Source: Saccharospirillum sp965652395 (GTDB taxonomy: Bacteria > Pseudomonadota > Gammaproteobacteria > Pseudomonadales > Natronospirillaceae). Taken from it: DNA of 64,000 nucleotides. The notes below the pieces were generated by a model. The model made no database searches. It was not told the DNA's origin and was given only the letters and a program-made list of their open reading frames with translations. Position numbers and translations under genes: made by a program. Shown piece after piece: positions 15,884 to 24,926 of the stretch (position 1 is its first letter; each line of letters begins with the position of its first letter). The stretch lies in NCBI GenBank assembly GCA_965652395.1, contig CBFGUW010000008.1, positions 1-64,000 on the forward strand, given 5' to 3'.

Positions 15884-18256
15884 TCAAGCGCTTCCCTTCT
15901 GATGCTCAGCCAGATACAACCAAGTCCCCAACACTGAATCCGGGTTCAGGGAAACGGATTCAATGCCCTCTTTCATCAGCCATTCGGCGAGGTCGGGATG
16001 GTCCGACGGACCCTGACCGCAAATACCGATGTATTTGCCCTGTTTGCGACAAGCTTGAATCGCCATACTGAGCAAACGTTTCACGGCTTCGTTGCGTTCG
16101 TCGAACAAATGGGCGATCAATCCGGAATCCCGATCCAAGCCCAGCGTCAGCTGAGTCAGGTCGTTGGAGCCGATGGAGAAACCATCGAAGTATTCGAGGA
16201 ACTCATCCGCCAGCAGGGCGTTGGTGGGCAATTCGCACATCATGATGAGTTTCAACCCATCCTCGCCCCGGCGCAGGCCGTTTTCCGCCAGAATATCCAC
16301 CACCTGGCGGGCTTCATCGACGGTGCGTACAAAGGGCACCATCAGCTGAACGTTATCGAGACCACGCTCGCCGCGTACTTTTTTCATCGCCTGGCATTCC
16401 AGGTCGAAACAGTCACGGAAGGTATCCGCTACGTAGCGGGAAGCCCCCCTGAAACCGAGCATGGGGTTTTCTTCCTGGGGTTCGTACAGGCTACCACCCA
16501 CCAGATGGGCATATTCGTTGGATTTGAAATCAGACAACCGCACGATGACCGGTTTTGGATAGAATGCGGCCGCAATGGAAGCCACCCCTTCAGCGATTTT
16601 CTCGACGTAGAAGGAAACCGGGTCGTCGTAGCCCGCCATACGATGGTCGATGCTTTCACGCACTTCCACCGGCACTTCGTCGTAGTTCAGCAAGGCTTTG
16701 GGGTGAACCCCGATCATACGGTTGATGATGAACTCCAGCCGCGCCAGCCCTACCCCCGCATTGGGCAGGCTTTGGAAATCGAAGGCACGATCCGGGTTGC
16801 CGACGTTCATCATGATTTTGAATGGCAGTTCCGGCATGGCGCTGAGGTCGCTTTGGTCCACTTCAAATTCGAGTTGCCCACGGTAGACGCGGCCGGTATC
16901 GCCTTCGGCACAGGACACGGTGACTTCGGTTTCATTCGCCAACGCATCAGTCGCATTGCCACAGCCAACCACAGCGGGAATCCCCAATTCACGGGCAATA
17001 ATCGCCGCGTGACAGGTTCGGCCGCCCCGATTGGTGACGATGGCCGATGCCCGCTTCATGATGGGTTCCCAATCCGGGTCGGTCATGTCGGTGACCAGCA
17101 CATCACCCGCATGCACCTGATGCATCTGGGATAAATCCTGAATCACCTTCACCGGCCCCTTGCCGATACGCTGGCCAATGGAGCGGCCTTCGCACAACAC
17201 CTTGCCACGTTCTTTCAAGGCGTACCGTTCAATGACATTGCCGTGGTTGCTCTTGACCGTTTCCGGGCGTGCCTGAACGATGTACAGCTTGCCGTCGTTC
17301 CCGTCCCGCGCCCACTCGATATCCATCGGGCGGCCGTAGTGCTGCTCGATGATCACCGCCTGTTTGGCGAGTTCGGCCACTTCGTCGTCGGTCAGCGCAA
17401 AGCGCATCCGGTCCGCTTCCGGTACCTCCACAGTCTTGACCGACTTGCCTGCCTGGGCGGAATCGCCGTAAATCATTTTGATCAGCTTGCTGCCCAGCGT
17501 CCGACGCAGAACGGGATGATCGCCTTTCGCCAACGCCGGTTTGTGCACGTAAAATTCATCCGGATTCACAGAACCCTGTACGACGGTTTCACCCAGGCCG
17601 TAGGCGGCGGTAACGAACACCACCTGATCGAAACCGGATTCGGTATCAATGGTGAACATCACTCCCGACGCGCCGATGTCGCTGCGCACCATCCGTTGAA
17701 TACCGGCGGACAGCGCCACATGGGCATGGTCGAAGCCCTTGTGAACCCGGTAGGCAATGGCGCGGTCGTTGAAGAGGGAGGCAAACACTTCCTTTACGGC
17801 ATGCAGTACAGCATCGATGCCATGGATATTGAGGAAGGTTTCCTGCTGGCCAGCGAAGGAGGCGTCCGGCAAGTCTTCCGCCGTAGCGGAGGAACGCACG
17901 GCCAGTGAGAGGTCGGTTTCACCATGGGTCAATTCCTGGTAGGCCTGACGGATCTCCGCTTCGAGTTTTTCCGGGAAGGGAGCGGCCAAGACCCAGGAGC
18001 GAATTTGACTACCGGCTCGCGCCAGCTCTTCGACGTCATCCACATCCAGGGCGTCCAGGGTTTCGTCAATGCGGCCTTTCAGGCCTTCGTAACTTAAAAA
18101 CTCACGATAGGCCTCCGCCGTGGTGGCAAAACCTCCGGGTACCGACACCCCGGCTGAAGCGAGGTTACTGATCATTTCCCCGAGGGAGGCGTTTTTGCCA
18201 CCCACGGTGGGAACGTCTTTAATTCCGAGCTCTTTGAAATCGACGACGAAATCCAT
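15884..18256 (-). CDS. ppsA: Phosphoenolpyruvate synthase
   Basis: PpsA converts pyruvate and ATP to PEP, AMP and phosphate for gluconeogenesis. The 790-residue protein has the N-terminal ATP-binding domain (VGGKNASLGEMI near residue 20), the phosphohistidine swivel domain (GGRTCHAAIIARELGIP, catalytic histidine near 420) and the C-terminal PEP/pyruvate TIM barrel ending with CGQGPSDHPDLAEWL, which carries the catalytic cysteine. An ATG at 18268 is also in frame, but the start at 18256 is preferred because GGAG lies seven bases ahead of it. The gene is divergent from ppsR, its activity regulator, as in many proteobacteria. Confidence 0.95.
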   Translation of the reverse strand: MDFVVDFKELGIKDVPTVGGKNASLGEMISNLASAGVSVPGGFATTAEAYREFLSYEGLKGRIDETLDALDVDDVEELARAGSQIRSWVLAAPFPEKLEAEIRQAYQELTHGETDLSLAVRSSATAEDLPDASFAGQQETFLNIHGIDAVLHAVKEVFASLFNDRAIAYRVHKGFDHAHVALSAGIQRMVRSDIGASGVMFTIDTESGFDQVVFVTAAYGLGETVVQGSVNPDEFYVHKPALAKGDHPVLRRTLGSKLIKMIYGDSAQAGKSVKTVEVPEADRMRFALTDDEVAELAKQAVIIEQHYGRPMDIEWARDGNDGKLYIVQARPETVKSNHGNVIERYALKERGKVLCEGRSIGQRIGKGPVKVIQDLSQMHQVHAGDVLVTDMTDPDWEPIMKRASAIVTNRGGRTCHAAIIARELGIPAVVGCGNATDALANETEVTVSCAEGDTGRVYRGQLEFEVDQSDLSAMPELPFKIMMNVGNPDRAFDFQSLPNAGVGLARLEFIINRMIGVHPKALLNYDEVPVEVRESIDHRMAGYDDPVSFYVEKIAEGVASIAAAFYPKPVIVRLSDFKSNEYAHLVGGSLYEPQEENPMLGFRGASRYVADTFRDCFDLECQAMKKVRGERGLDNVQLMVPFVRTVDEARQVVDILAENGLRRGEDGLKLIMMCELPTNALLADEFLEYFDGFSIGSNDLTQLTLGLDRDSGLIAHLFDERNEAVKRLLSMAIQACRKQGKYIGICGQGPSDHPDLAEWLMKEGIESVSLNPDSVLGTWLYLAEHQKGSA

Positions 18257-18497
18257 GGTAGTCTCCATAATGTGTGGCCATTCAGCGGGCCATCTTTTGT
18301 GCGTGACCGGGGTGTTTTTGACTCCGGTACCCCATTAAACCTCATCTGGCGTCTATTGTGCATTCATCCAATGAATGATCGACATTTAACATCTCAATAT
18401 TTGCGCCGGATCAATTTGTGTGACATACAGCGGCAATGGTCCGCGCGCGACCATCTCGGATCATCGCCCCACATCCTTAGTCTGGGAGAAACGACTC

Positions 18498-19328
18498 ATG
18501 GCAACGAATCGACCGGTGTACTTTATTTCCGACAGCACAGGTATTACAGCAGAGACGGTCGGCCACAGCCTGCTGTCACACTTCGACGGCCAGTCGTTCG
18601 ACGAGACCATTCTCTCCTTCGTGGATACCGAACAGAAAGCACGCAACGCCGTGGATCGAATCGCCAAGGCCGCGCGTGAAACCGGCCTGACACCCATCGT
18701 CATTGAAACCATCATCGACCCCAAGGTGCGGGCCATCATCCACAACAGTGAGGCCCACCTGGTTGACGTGATTTCCACCTTTCTATCACCTTTGGAACAT
18801 CTGTTGGGGCAGCCTTCGAACATCCGTATCGGCCGCCCGGAAGTCTCGGCCGATCAGGGTTCATACCAACGCCGAATCGACGCCATGCAGTTCGCGCTCG
18901 ACAACGACGACGGGCGCCGGGTTCACCATTACGACCGTGCCGACATCATTCTGGTCGGCGTATCCCGCAGCGGCAAAACCCCCACCAGCATCTTCCTGGC
19001 GCTGCAGGCAAACGTCTACGCCGCCAACTATCCGCTGACAGAGGATGATTTTGAAAACCCACGCCTGCCCAAGGTTCTTGAACCCTACCGTGCCAAACTT
19101 TATGGGCTGACGATTGACCCCAAACGACTGAACCAGATCCGCGACGGCCGCAAGTCGAACAGCGACTATGCGTCGTTGCGCCAGTGTGAGGATGAAATTC
19201 GAATGGCGGAAGCCATGTTCAAACGTTTCGGCATTCCCTATATCGACACCACCCGGCTGTCGATCGAGGAGATTTCCACCCGGATTATCGTAGAGAAAGG
19301 ATTGCGGGACAGGATTCGAAGGGCCTGA
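18498..19328 (+). CDS. ppsR: PEP synthase regulatory protein (kinase/pyrophosphorylase)
   Basis: PpsR inactivates PEP synthase by ADP-dependent phosphorylation of a threonine next to the catalytic histidine and reactivates it by phosphate-dependent pyrophosphorylysis. The 276-residue protein shows VYFISDSTGITAETVGHSL at the N terminus and the P-loop GVSRSGKTPTSI near residue 156, both diagnostic of the DUF299 family. The ATG at 18498 follows GGGAGAA; the frame is open further upstream, but without family similarity. It is divergent from ppsA across about 240 bases. Confidence 0.95.
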   Translation: MATNRPVYFISDSTGITAETVGHSLLSHFDGQSFDETILSFVDTEQKARNAVDRIAKAARETGLTPIVIETIIDPKVRAIIHNSEAHLVDVISTFLSPLEHLLGQPSNIRIGRPEVSADQGSYQRRIDAMQFALDNDDGRRVHHYDRADIILVGVSRSGKTPTSIFLALQANVYAANYPLTEDDFENPRLPKVLEPYRAKLYGLTIDPKRLNQIRDGRKSNSDYASLRQCEDEIRMAEAMFKRFGIPYIDTTRLSIEEISTRIIVEKGLRDRIRRA

Positions 19329-19344
19329 CCCGACAGTCAGGCCC
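19321..19344. terminator. Hairpin between ppsR and M4 protease 1
   Basis: A perfect 9-base stem (19321-19329 with 19336-19344) overlaps the ppsR stop codon and lies 15 bases from the stop of the convergent protease gene. The T-run typical of an intrinsic terminator is missing, so its function as a bidirectional transcript end is inferred from position. Confidence 0.5.
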
Positions 19345-19359
19345 AGAGGCGACACACAC

Positions 19360-21489
19360 TTACTGGTAAGACCAATCCATGGTCACGCCCCAGAAGAACC
19401 ACTTCGCACGCACACCTACGTACCAGGTGTCAGCGGCCGGAGTGGTGATATGGCATGACTCCTTGTTGCCAAACCCATGGGAGTAGCAATCATAGTCACT
19501 TCGGGTCGGCTTGGTGCCACGGCTCAGATACAAATCCGCATTGCCAAAGCCTCCCTTGAGACCGACATCCAGCGAAGACATCCCGGCCGGAACTTCAATG
19601 GGGAAATACAGCCACTGCCCCCAAAAAGCGGACAGGTCGGGTTCGGAACCGGAAGCCGGCTCTGCCACGCCCTCAGTGAAAGTGGCGGTCAGGGAGGCAT
19701 TGGCGTAAGCGAGGCTGCCATACACCATCACATAGTAAGTTCCCTTCGAAGGTGCATCGAAACTGCATCGTTCCCAGGTGCCGAATGCATCGGCGCGGCA
19801 GTCATAATCACTTGTGGTCGGCACACCGCCGAATTTCACATATAAATCGGCATCGCCTTTCCCACCGACCAATTCAATGACCAGATCGCTGGCGCCTTCA
19901 CCCACAGGCAAGGTGTAATACACTTCCTCACCCAGAGCACCCATCACGTTCAGCGTCACACCATTTTCCAGTGCTCCACCATAATATGGATCACCACCGG
20001 TGCAGCGGTTGGTCGAAATACCCACGTCATTGAAAGCTTCGACCACAGGCGCTGTTCCGTACCCCAATTCCTCCGCCGAAAACACCGCGCCACAGGCTGC
20101 GTTAAGGAAACCGCTGGTCTCATGCCAGAACATCTGGTTGGCCAGCACGAAGACATCGAATGCCTTTCGAGTATCCCAACCGTCGCTGTTGGCGATCAGA
20201 TAGAATGCTCGATTAAAGAGACCCGAGGACCAGTGAACATCCATTTCGTGGTGATAATTGATCGTATGACTGATCGACACACCGTCGCGCGTGGGCTCAT
20301 CGAGGTAACGCATGGAACCTTCGCCTTTGAAGATTCCGGCTCCGGCCATCCAGTCATTCTCACCTTCCAGATAAAACTCGGCCGCTTCTCCGGCCATGTC
20401 GGAGAAGGATTCGTTGATACCACCCGGCTGCTGGGTGTACCAAAGGTTGGAATTCTGCTCAGTGAAGCCATGGCTGACCTCATGAGAGACCACATCCAGA
20501 CTGACCAAAGGGTACAACTTATCAGCACCGTCACCCAGGGTTATCTGCTCACCATCCCAGAAAGCATTCTGGTAGCTGTTCCCGTAATGAACACGCACCC
20601 GCATCTTCTGAGTCAGCGGGGCCATGCCATACCAGTCGTTGTACATGTCATAGACAACACCACCGAAGAAATGGGCGTCGTTCAACGGAGAATAGGCCCC
20701 GTTTATGTAGCGCTGATCGTTGTATGGGCAGGTAAAGGAAAAAATCTCACCGCCTTGTGTCTGGTTTTGCATATCCAGGGTTTCGACCTTGTCGGTGGTC
20801 ATCCGACAATCGGCATCCACCTGCAAGGCGGGATAATCCGTTCCGTATTCGTAACGGCCTGTCTTTTCATTTCCACCCGGACCAGTAGCGTCCTGATGGG
20901 CCAACCCCTCCCATTGTTTCAATACTTCACCGCTATGAGCGTCGATGAAAACAAAGGGCCTGGCTGGCTGATCGCCGTTTTCCACCCAATTAATCAAATA
21001 CGCCAGGTGAGCCTCATCTTGTTCATCCAGATAGATGTAGAGCTTTTGCGTTTGATTTTTCGCGGCAAGTTTCAGAGCAGACACCGAGCCAAGGTGATGG
21101 GCAACACCTTCCATACTTCGTTGGGTGACAACCTGAGTCATGGCAAGATTGAGGGCATCCGAAGCTTTTATAGCGGGTGAGGTTGAAGGTACATCGGTCC
21201 CCACCCCTTGCAGAACGTCGCCGTAAGCTTTCGCCGCCAGCCCCTCATTTGAGCGCACAACAGCCTGCCCCCAAACCGGGATGCCTTGATAAGTTTGCTG
21301 ATAGCGCGTAAGGGTTTTCCCATTGGGCAGGGTTCTGGAACGAACCTCACGGAGTACAACCTCCGAATGGGTGGCCATTTGTTTGGTAGAGAACAATTCC
21401 GGGGAGGCTGGAATGACTTCTGCGGCCTGAGCACTGACCGCGAGAGAAACTGCAAGGGCGAGAGTAATCCTGTTTTTTTGTCTGTTCAT
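19360..21489 (-). CDS. Secreted M4 zinc metalloprotease 1 (vibriolysin-like)
   Basis: This is a secreted neutral protease precursor of 709 residues. In order: signal peptide (ending AVSAQA), a propeptide with FTP/PepSY-type features to about residue 200, an M4 peptidase domain with HEVSHGFTEQNSN (zinc-binding HEXXH) and GGINESFSDMAGE supplying the third ligand glutamate, then two C-terminal PPC-type beta domains (each with DADLYVKFG or NADLYLSRG and a disulfide-type YDC...C pattern). M4 enzymes of this layout pass through type II secretion, and the PPC domains are usually trimmed. It is a tandem paralogue of the next gene upstream, and its second PPC domain departs from the consensus (KWFFWG in place of YSSFSG). 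Confidence 0.93.
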   Translation of the reverse strand: MNRQKNRITLALAVSLAVSAQAAEVIPASPELFSTKQMATHSEVVLREVRSRTLPNGKTLTRYQQTYQGIPVWGQAVVRSNEGLAAKAYGDVLQGVGTDVPSTSPAIKASDALNLAMTQVVTQRSMEGVAHHLGSVSALKLAAKNQTQKLYIYLDEQDEAHLAYLINWVENGDQPARPFVFIDAHSGEVLKQWEGLAHQDATGPGGNEKTGRYEYGTDYPALQVDADCRMTTDKVETLDMQNQTQGGEIFSFTCPYNDQRYINGAYSPLNDAHFFGGVVYDMYNDWYGMAPLTQKMRVRVHYGNSYQNAFWDGEQITLGDGADKLYPLVSLDVVSHEVSHGFTEQNSNLWYTQQPGGINESFSDMAGEAAEFYLEGENDWMAGAGIFKGEGSMRYLDEPTRDGVSISHTINYHHEMDVHWSSGLFNRAFYLIANSDGWDTRKAFDVFVLANQMFWHETSGFLNAACGAVFSAEELGYGTAPVVEAFNDVGISTNRCTGGDPYYGGALENGVTLNVMGALGEEVYYTLPVGEGASDLVIELVGGKGDADLYVKFGGVPTTSDYDCRADAFGTWERCSFDAPSKGTYYVMVYGSLAYANASLTATFTEGVAEPASGSEPDLSAFWGQWLYFPIEVPAGMSSLDVGLKGGFGNADLYLSRGTKPTRSDYDCYSHGFGNKESCHITTPAADTWYVGVRAKWFFWGVTMDWSYQ

Positions 21490-21816
21490 AACGATTCAAT
21501 CCTTGGGTTTTCCTTTTTAAACCATAGCCTTGCTGGTTGGAACTCAACCCAATGGCAACATTACCCCTTCCTGGAGGTTGTGACCCGCAGAAGAAAACAA
21601 TGCCCCAAAACAAGGCCGATCGCAGATAAATGGCAAGACAACAGAAGACATTTGAAGACCCGGGCGGGACTGCTGATCGCAGCAGGGTCAACACTTTCTC
21701 AAACCTTGGGGCTCGGAGCTGAACAATTCCTACATTATTCAGTACTCATAGAAATGAGTGCCGAACCCATCCTGAAGGATGGTCGGGAGAATGCAACAAA
21801 ACTCAAAACAGCGGTA
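21490..21816 (-). other. Long leader of M4 protease 1, homologous to that of protease 2
   Basis: This non-coding stretch contains blocks shared with the leader at 24117-24417, for example AAATGGCAAGACAACAGAAG here against AAATGGTAAGACTGCCGAAG there, and a CTTTCTCAAACC/CTTTCTCGAACC block. The similarity shows that the tandem duplication included upstream sequence. No gene or strong hairpin is evident. Confidence 0.6.
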
Positions 21817-21840
21817 GTGGTAAAGTCAGTAAAGTGTCAA
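21817..21840 (-). promoter_or_regulatory. Conserved upstream block of M4 protease 1
   Basis: On the minus strand this reads TTGACACTTTACTGACTTTA plus CCAC, with two TGAC(A/T) repeats about ten bases apart and a consensus-like -35 hexamer. The homologous block before protease 2 lies at 24418-24441 and matches at about 18 of 24 positions; an ATGCAACAAAA block downstream of it in the transcript is also shared. It is probably a promoter with an operator, leaving a leader of roughly 330 bases before the start codon. Confidence 0.5.
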
Positions 21841-21913
21841 TTCGTTCAAATTTTTGTTAACCAGCTCTCAAAATAAAATCCCGGTCGATCTGGGTTCAAT
21901 CTGACCCACTTTC

Positions 21914-21937
21914 CAAAAAAAGGGGGCCGAAGCCCCC
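21914..21937 (-). terminator. Intrinsic terminator of M4 protease 2
   Basis: On the minus strand a GGGGGC/GCCCCC stem with a UUCG tetraloop (21922-21937) is followed by seven or more T residues, 41 bases beyond the protease 2 stop codon. It is a classical Rho-independent terminator and separates the two protease transcripts. Confidence 0.93.
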
Positions 21938-21977
21938 AATAAACTGCTCTGTCACATCAGGCTTACTAAAGCACTAC

Positions 21978-24116
21978 TTACTGATAAGACCAGTCCATAG
22001 TCACGCCCGAGAAGGACGAATAGGCGCGAAGGCCCACGTACCAGGTATCGGCTGCAGGGTTCGCGACGTCACAGGACTCGTTGTTGCCATACTTGTATGG
22101 ACGGCAATCGTAACTGCCTGTGGTTGGCTGGGAGCCACGACGCACATAGAGATCCGCATCGCCGTTACCGCCGCTGATGCCAACGTTCAGTGAGCTCATA
22201 CCGGCCGGGACATCGATCTCGAAATACAGCCACTGACCGGAGTTCGCGGACAGGTTGGTTTCGGAGCCGGAGTCCGGGCCGCCACCATCGGTCCCTTCGG
22301 AGTAAGAACCGGTGAGCGACACGCCTGAGTAGGAAGAATAACCGCGAATCATCACATGATAAGTACCGGCGGACGGAGTTGCGAAGGTACAGGACTCTGC
22401 GTTGCCGTTCTTCCACGGACGACAGTCATAGCTGTTGGTGGTCGGTTCGCTGCCGAACTTAACGTACATATCGGCATCGCCGTTGCCACCGGCCATTTCA
22501 AATGCCAGATCGCTGGCACCGGCGGGGACTTCCATGGTGAAGCGGGTTTCGCTGCCTTGTGAACCACTCAGGTTGGACACAGTCACGCCGTTTTCCAACT
22601 CGCTGCCCCCACCCGGGTTACCGTCGGTACAGCTTGAGGTGGAAACGCCCACGGTATCGAACGCGCTGGTGATGGTGCTTACGTCGTAACCCAGATCCCC
22701 GGCTGCTTCGACCGCACCACAGGCACCATCGGTGTAGTCGCTGTTTGCGCCCCAATACATCTGGTTCGCCAGTACGAATACATCGAAGGCCTTACGCGTA
22801 TCCCAGCCGTTGCTGGTGGCGATCAGGTAGAAAGCCCGGTTGAATACCCCTGAGCTGTGGTGCACATCCATACCATCGTAATAGTCGGATGCGTGACCGA
22901 TGGAGCTGCCATCACGAGTGGGGTCGTCCATGTAACGCAAGGAGCCGCTGCCTTTGAAGATATCAGCACCCACCATCCAGTCGTTGCTGCCCTTCATGAA
23001 GAACTCGGCGGCTTCGCCTGCCATATCGGAGAAGGCTTCGTTGATGCCACCAGACTGGTTGGCATATTGCAGACCGGAGTTCTGCTCAGTGAAGCCGTGA
23101 CTGACTTCGTGAGCGGACACATCCAGGCTGACCAGAGGGTAGAAACGGGTGGCGCCGTCCCCAAAGGTCATCTGCTGACCGTCCCAGAAGGCGTTCTCGT
23201 AATTGTTGCCGTAGTGAACACGCATCCTCAGTTTCTGAGTCAAGGGAGCTGTGTCGTACCAGTCACTGTACATGTTGAAAACGACGTTGCCGAAGAAATG
23301 GGCGTCGTTGAGTGGCGAGTAGGCACCGTTAGCGAAACGCTCATCGTTGTAAGGGCAAGTGAAGGCAAACACGCTGCCACCGCTGGTACGATTTTCCATG
23401 TCGACGGTCTCGACATTGGTCGTGCTCATGCGGCAGTTGGAATCCACTTCCATGGCGGGATAATCCGTACCGTATTCATACCGGCCGGTTTTCTCGTTTC
23501 CGCCAGGCCCGGTGGCTTCCTGGTGCGCCAGGCCATCCCATTCCTCCAACACCTCGCCGGTGTGAGCATCGATAAAGACGAATGGACGGGACGGTTCACT
23601 GCCATATTCCACCCAGTTGACCAGATAGGCCAGACGAGCGTTGTCCTGCTCGTCGATGTGGATAACCAGTTCCTGTGTCTGGTTCTTGGCGGCCAGTTTC
23701 AGCGCGGCTACAGAGCCTGCGTTGTGCACCAGACCCTGCTGATTACGGTGAGTAATAACCTGGGTCATGGCCCGATCAAGCGCATCCGTCGCTTTGATGG
23801 AAGCCTGAACGGAAGGCACGTCAGTGCTCAACCCTTGTAGAACTTCACCGCTGACATCCGCCGCTATACCTTGGCCGGAGCGGGTAACCACCTGCCCCCA
23901 GACCGGGATGCCCTGGTGAGTCTGTTGGTAACGGGTCAGTGTTTTGCCATTGGCCAAGGTCCGGGAGCGAACCTCTTCAAGAGAGACATCGGAGCTTGCA
24001 GCAATGCCCTGGGCGGAAAACAGATCCGGGGTGGCCGGAACGCGGTCTGCCGCCTGAGCGCCGGCCGCAAGGGCCACGGCGATAGAGAGAGTAATCCTCG
24101 TTGGGAGTTTTTTCAT
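21978..24116 (-). CDS. Secreted M4 zinc metalloprotease 2 (vibriolysin-like)
   Basis: The 712-residue precursor has the same architecture as its neighbour: signal peptide ending AAGAQA, FTP/PepSY-type propeptide, M4 domain with HEVSHGFTEQNSG near residue 337 and GGINEAFSDMAGE about 20 residues later, a linker starting TDGNPGGGSE, and two PPC domains with canonical NGDADMYVKFGSEP and NGDADLYVRRGSQP repeats. The PPC domains here keep the consensus better than in the paralogue, so this may be the conserved copy. It has its own promoter region and intrinsic terminator. Autoproteolytic maturation and type II export are family knowledge, not visible here. Confidence 0.94.
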   Translation of the reverse strand: MKKLPTRITLSIAVALAAGAQAADRVPATPDLFSAQGIAASSDVSLEEVRSRTLANGKTLTRYQQTHQGIPVWGQVVTRSGQGIAADVSGEVLQGLSTDVPSVQASIKATDALDRAMTQVITHRNQQGLVHNAGSVAALKLAAKNQTQELVIHIDEQDNARLAYLVNWVEYGSEPSRPFVFIDAHTGEVLEEWDGLAHQEATGPGGNEKTGRYEYGTDYPAMEVDSNCRMSTTNVETVDMENRTSGGSVFAFTCPYNDERFANGAYSPLNDAHFFGNVVFNMYSDWYDTAPLTQKLRMRVHYGNNYENAFWDGQQMTFGDGATRFYPLVSLDVSAHEVSHGFTEQNSGLQYANQSGGINEAFSDMAGEAAEFFMKGSNDWMVGADIFKGSGSLRYMDDPTRDGSSIGHASDYYDGMDVHHSSGVFNRAFYLIATSNGWDTRKAFDVFVLANQMYWGANSDYTDGACGAVEAAGDLGYDVSTITSAFDTVGVSTSSCTDGNPGGGSELENGVTVSNLSGSQGSETRFTMEVPAGASDLAFEMAGGNGDADMYVKFGSEPTTNSYDCRPWKNGNAESCTFATPSAGTYHVMIRGYSSYSGVSLTGSYSEGTDGGGPDSGSETNLSANSGQWLYFEIDVPAGMSSLNVGISGGNGDADLYVRRGSQPTTGSYDCRPYKYGNNESCDVANPAADTWYVGLRAYSSFSGVTMDWSYQ

Positions 24117-24597
24117 GATTTTCTTATTCCTTTGCGTTCTGGTTATTTTAGTTTTGACTCCAGCACCTTATCGGTTTGGGGGATCACCCCAAGGCAGTGC
24201 TTTCACCAACGCGTCTGTCCTTGCTCGCTGATGAAAGCACTGCCCCGACAAGGGCCGGCATTTCGCAAATGGTAAGACTGCCGAAGACAACCGCCGACCT
24301 GGAGGGGCCGCAATACCACGGCCGGTCGACGCTTTCTCGAACCATAGGGCTCAGTGAGAGAACCCGTTCGGGGTTACCGAACGTCCAGCAGGATGCAACA
24401 AAAATCAGGAGGGAGCAGTGTTACAGTCAACAAAATGTCAGCTTTTTTCGAATTCTGTTAGGTTGTTCACAGAACAAGAACAAAAAAGTATCAGTGTTCA
24501 ATTTTTGGCCTTTTTAATGCTACATAATGAAGAAGGCAAGAAGGCGTTTATTGCCCAAAAATTCAGAAATAATCGCAGCTCAGTATTCGGGATTCTC
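24117..24597 (-). other. Leader and upstream region of M4 protease 2
   Basis: The region between the protease start and the MITE has no gene. Its proximal part (24117-24417) is homologous to the leader of protease 1. A CAGTGCTTTCA/TGAAAGCACTG inverted repeat near 24195-24243 could fold in the leader. The conserved TGAC-repeat block is at 24418-24441. The distal part, 24442-24597, is AT-rich. Confidence 0.6.
24418..24441 (-). promoter_or_regulatory. Conserved upstream block of M4 protease 2
   Basis: Minus-strand CTGACATTTTGTTGACTGTA plus ACAC aligns with the block at 21817-21840. Both keep two TGAC(A/T) repeats about ten bases apart. Position and conservation between diverged leaders suggest a shared promoter or operator; the binding protein is unknown. 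Confidence 0.5.
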
Positions 24598-24601
24598 TTA
24601 G

Positions 24602-24864
24602 GGAGCCTCTGAACAATTCCCGCGGGGCTCTGGCTTTCCGAGGGACGGTGCCGCAAGGCGGACTCATGCAGGAATGTCTAGACCTTTCAAATGAGTCCAA
24701 CGCAGTGGCACTGTTCCTCGGAAAGCCCCGGAGGGCGGGGCCAAAACGCTCTGCCCCGTCGTTGGACTTCTTGACAAGGGCGACGGCCATTGCGCTGCGA
24801 AGTCCGCCTAGTGGCAAAGCGTTTTGGCTCCCGCAGAGCCGCGCGGGAATTGTTCAGAGGCTCC
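24602..24864. mobile_element. Complete 263-bp MITE with identical 23-bp terminal inverted repeats
   Basis: The ends 24602-24624 and 24842-24864 are identical inverted repeats that start GGAGCCTCTGAACAATTCCC, with similarity extending some eight bases further inward. TTAG occurs immediately outside both ends (24598-24601 and 24865-24868), a target duplication of the YTAR type seen with IS5-family transposases. Inside are two large hairpins, with arms 24632-24643/24716-24727 and 24740-24750/24818-24828. There is no transposase gene, so it must be mobilised in trans. A second partial copy is at 1-134. Confidence 0.9.
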
Positions 24865-24882
24865 TTAGGTTTGCTTCGGAAT

Positions 24883-24912
24883 AAAAAACGGATGCTCGTG
24901 GCATCCGTTTTT
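24883..24912 (-). terminator. Intrinsic terminator of the Prx-Grx gene
   Basis: AACGGATGC and GCATCCGTT form a 9-base or longer stem around TCGTG, flanked by A-runs and T-runs so that it can end transcription in both directions. It lies 15 bases past the peroxiredoxin stop codon on the minus strand. Confidence 0.9.
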
Positions 24913-24926
24913 ATCTACCCATTGAA

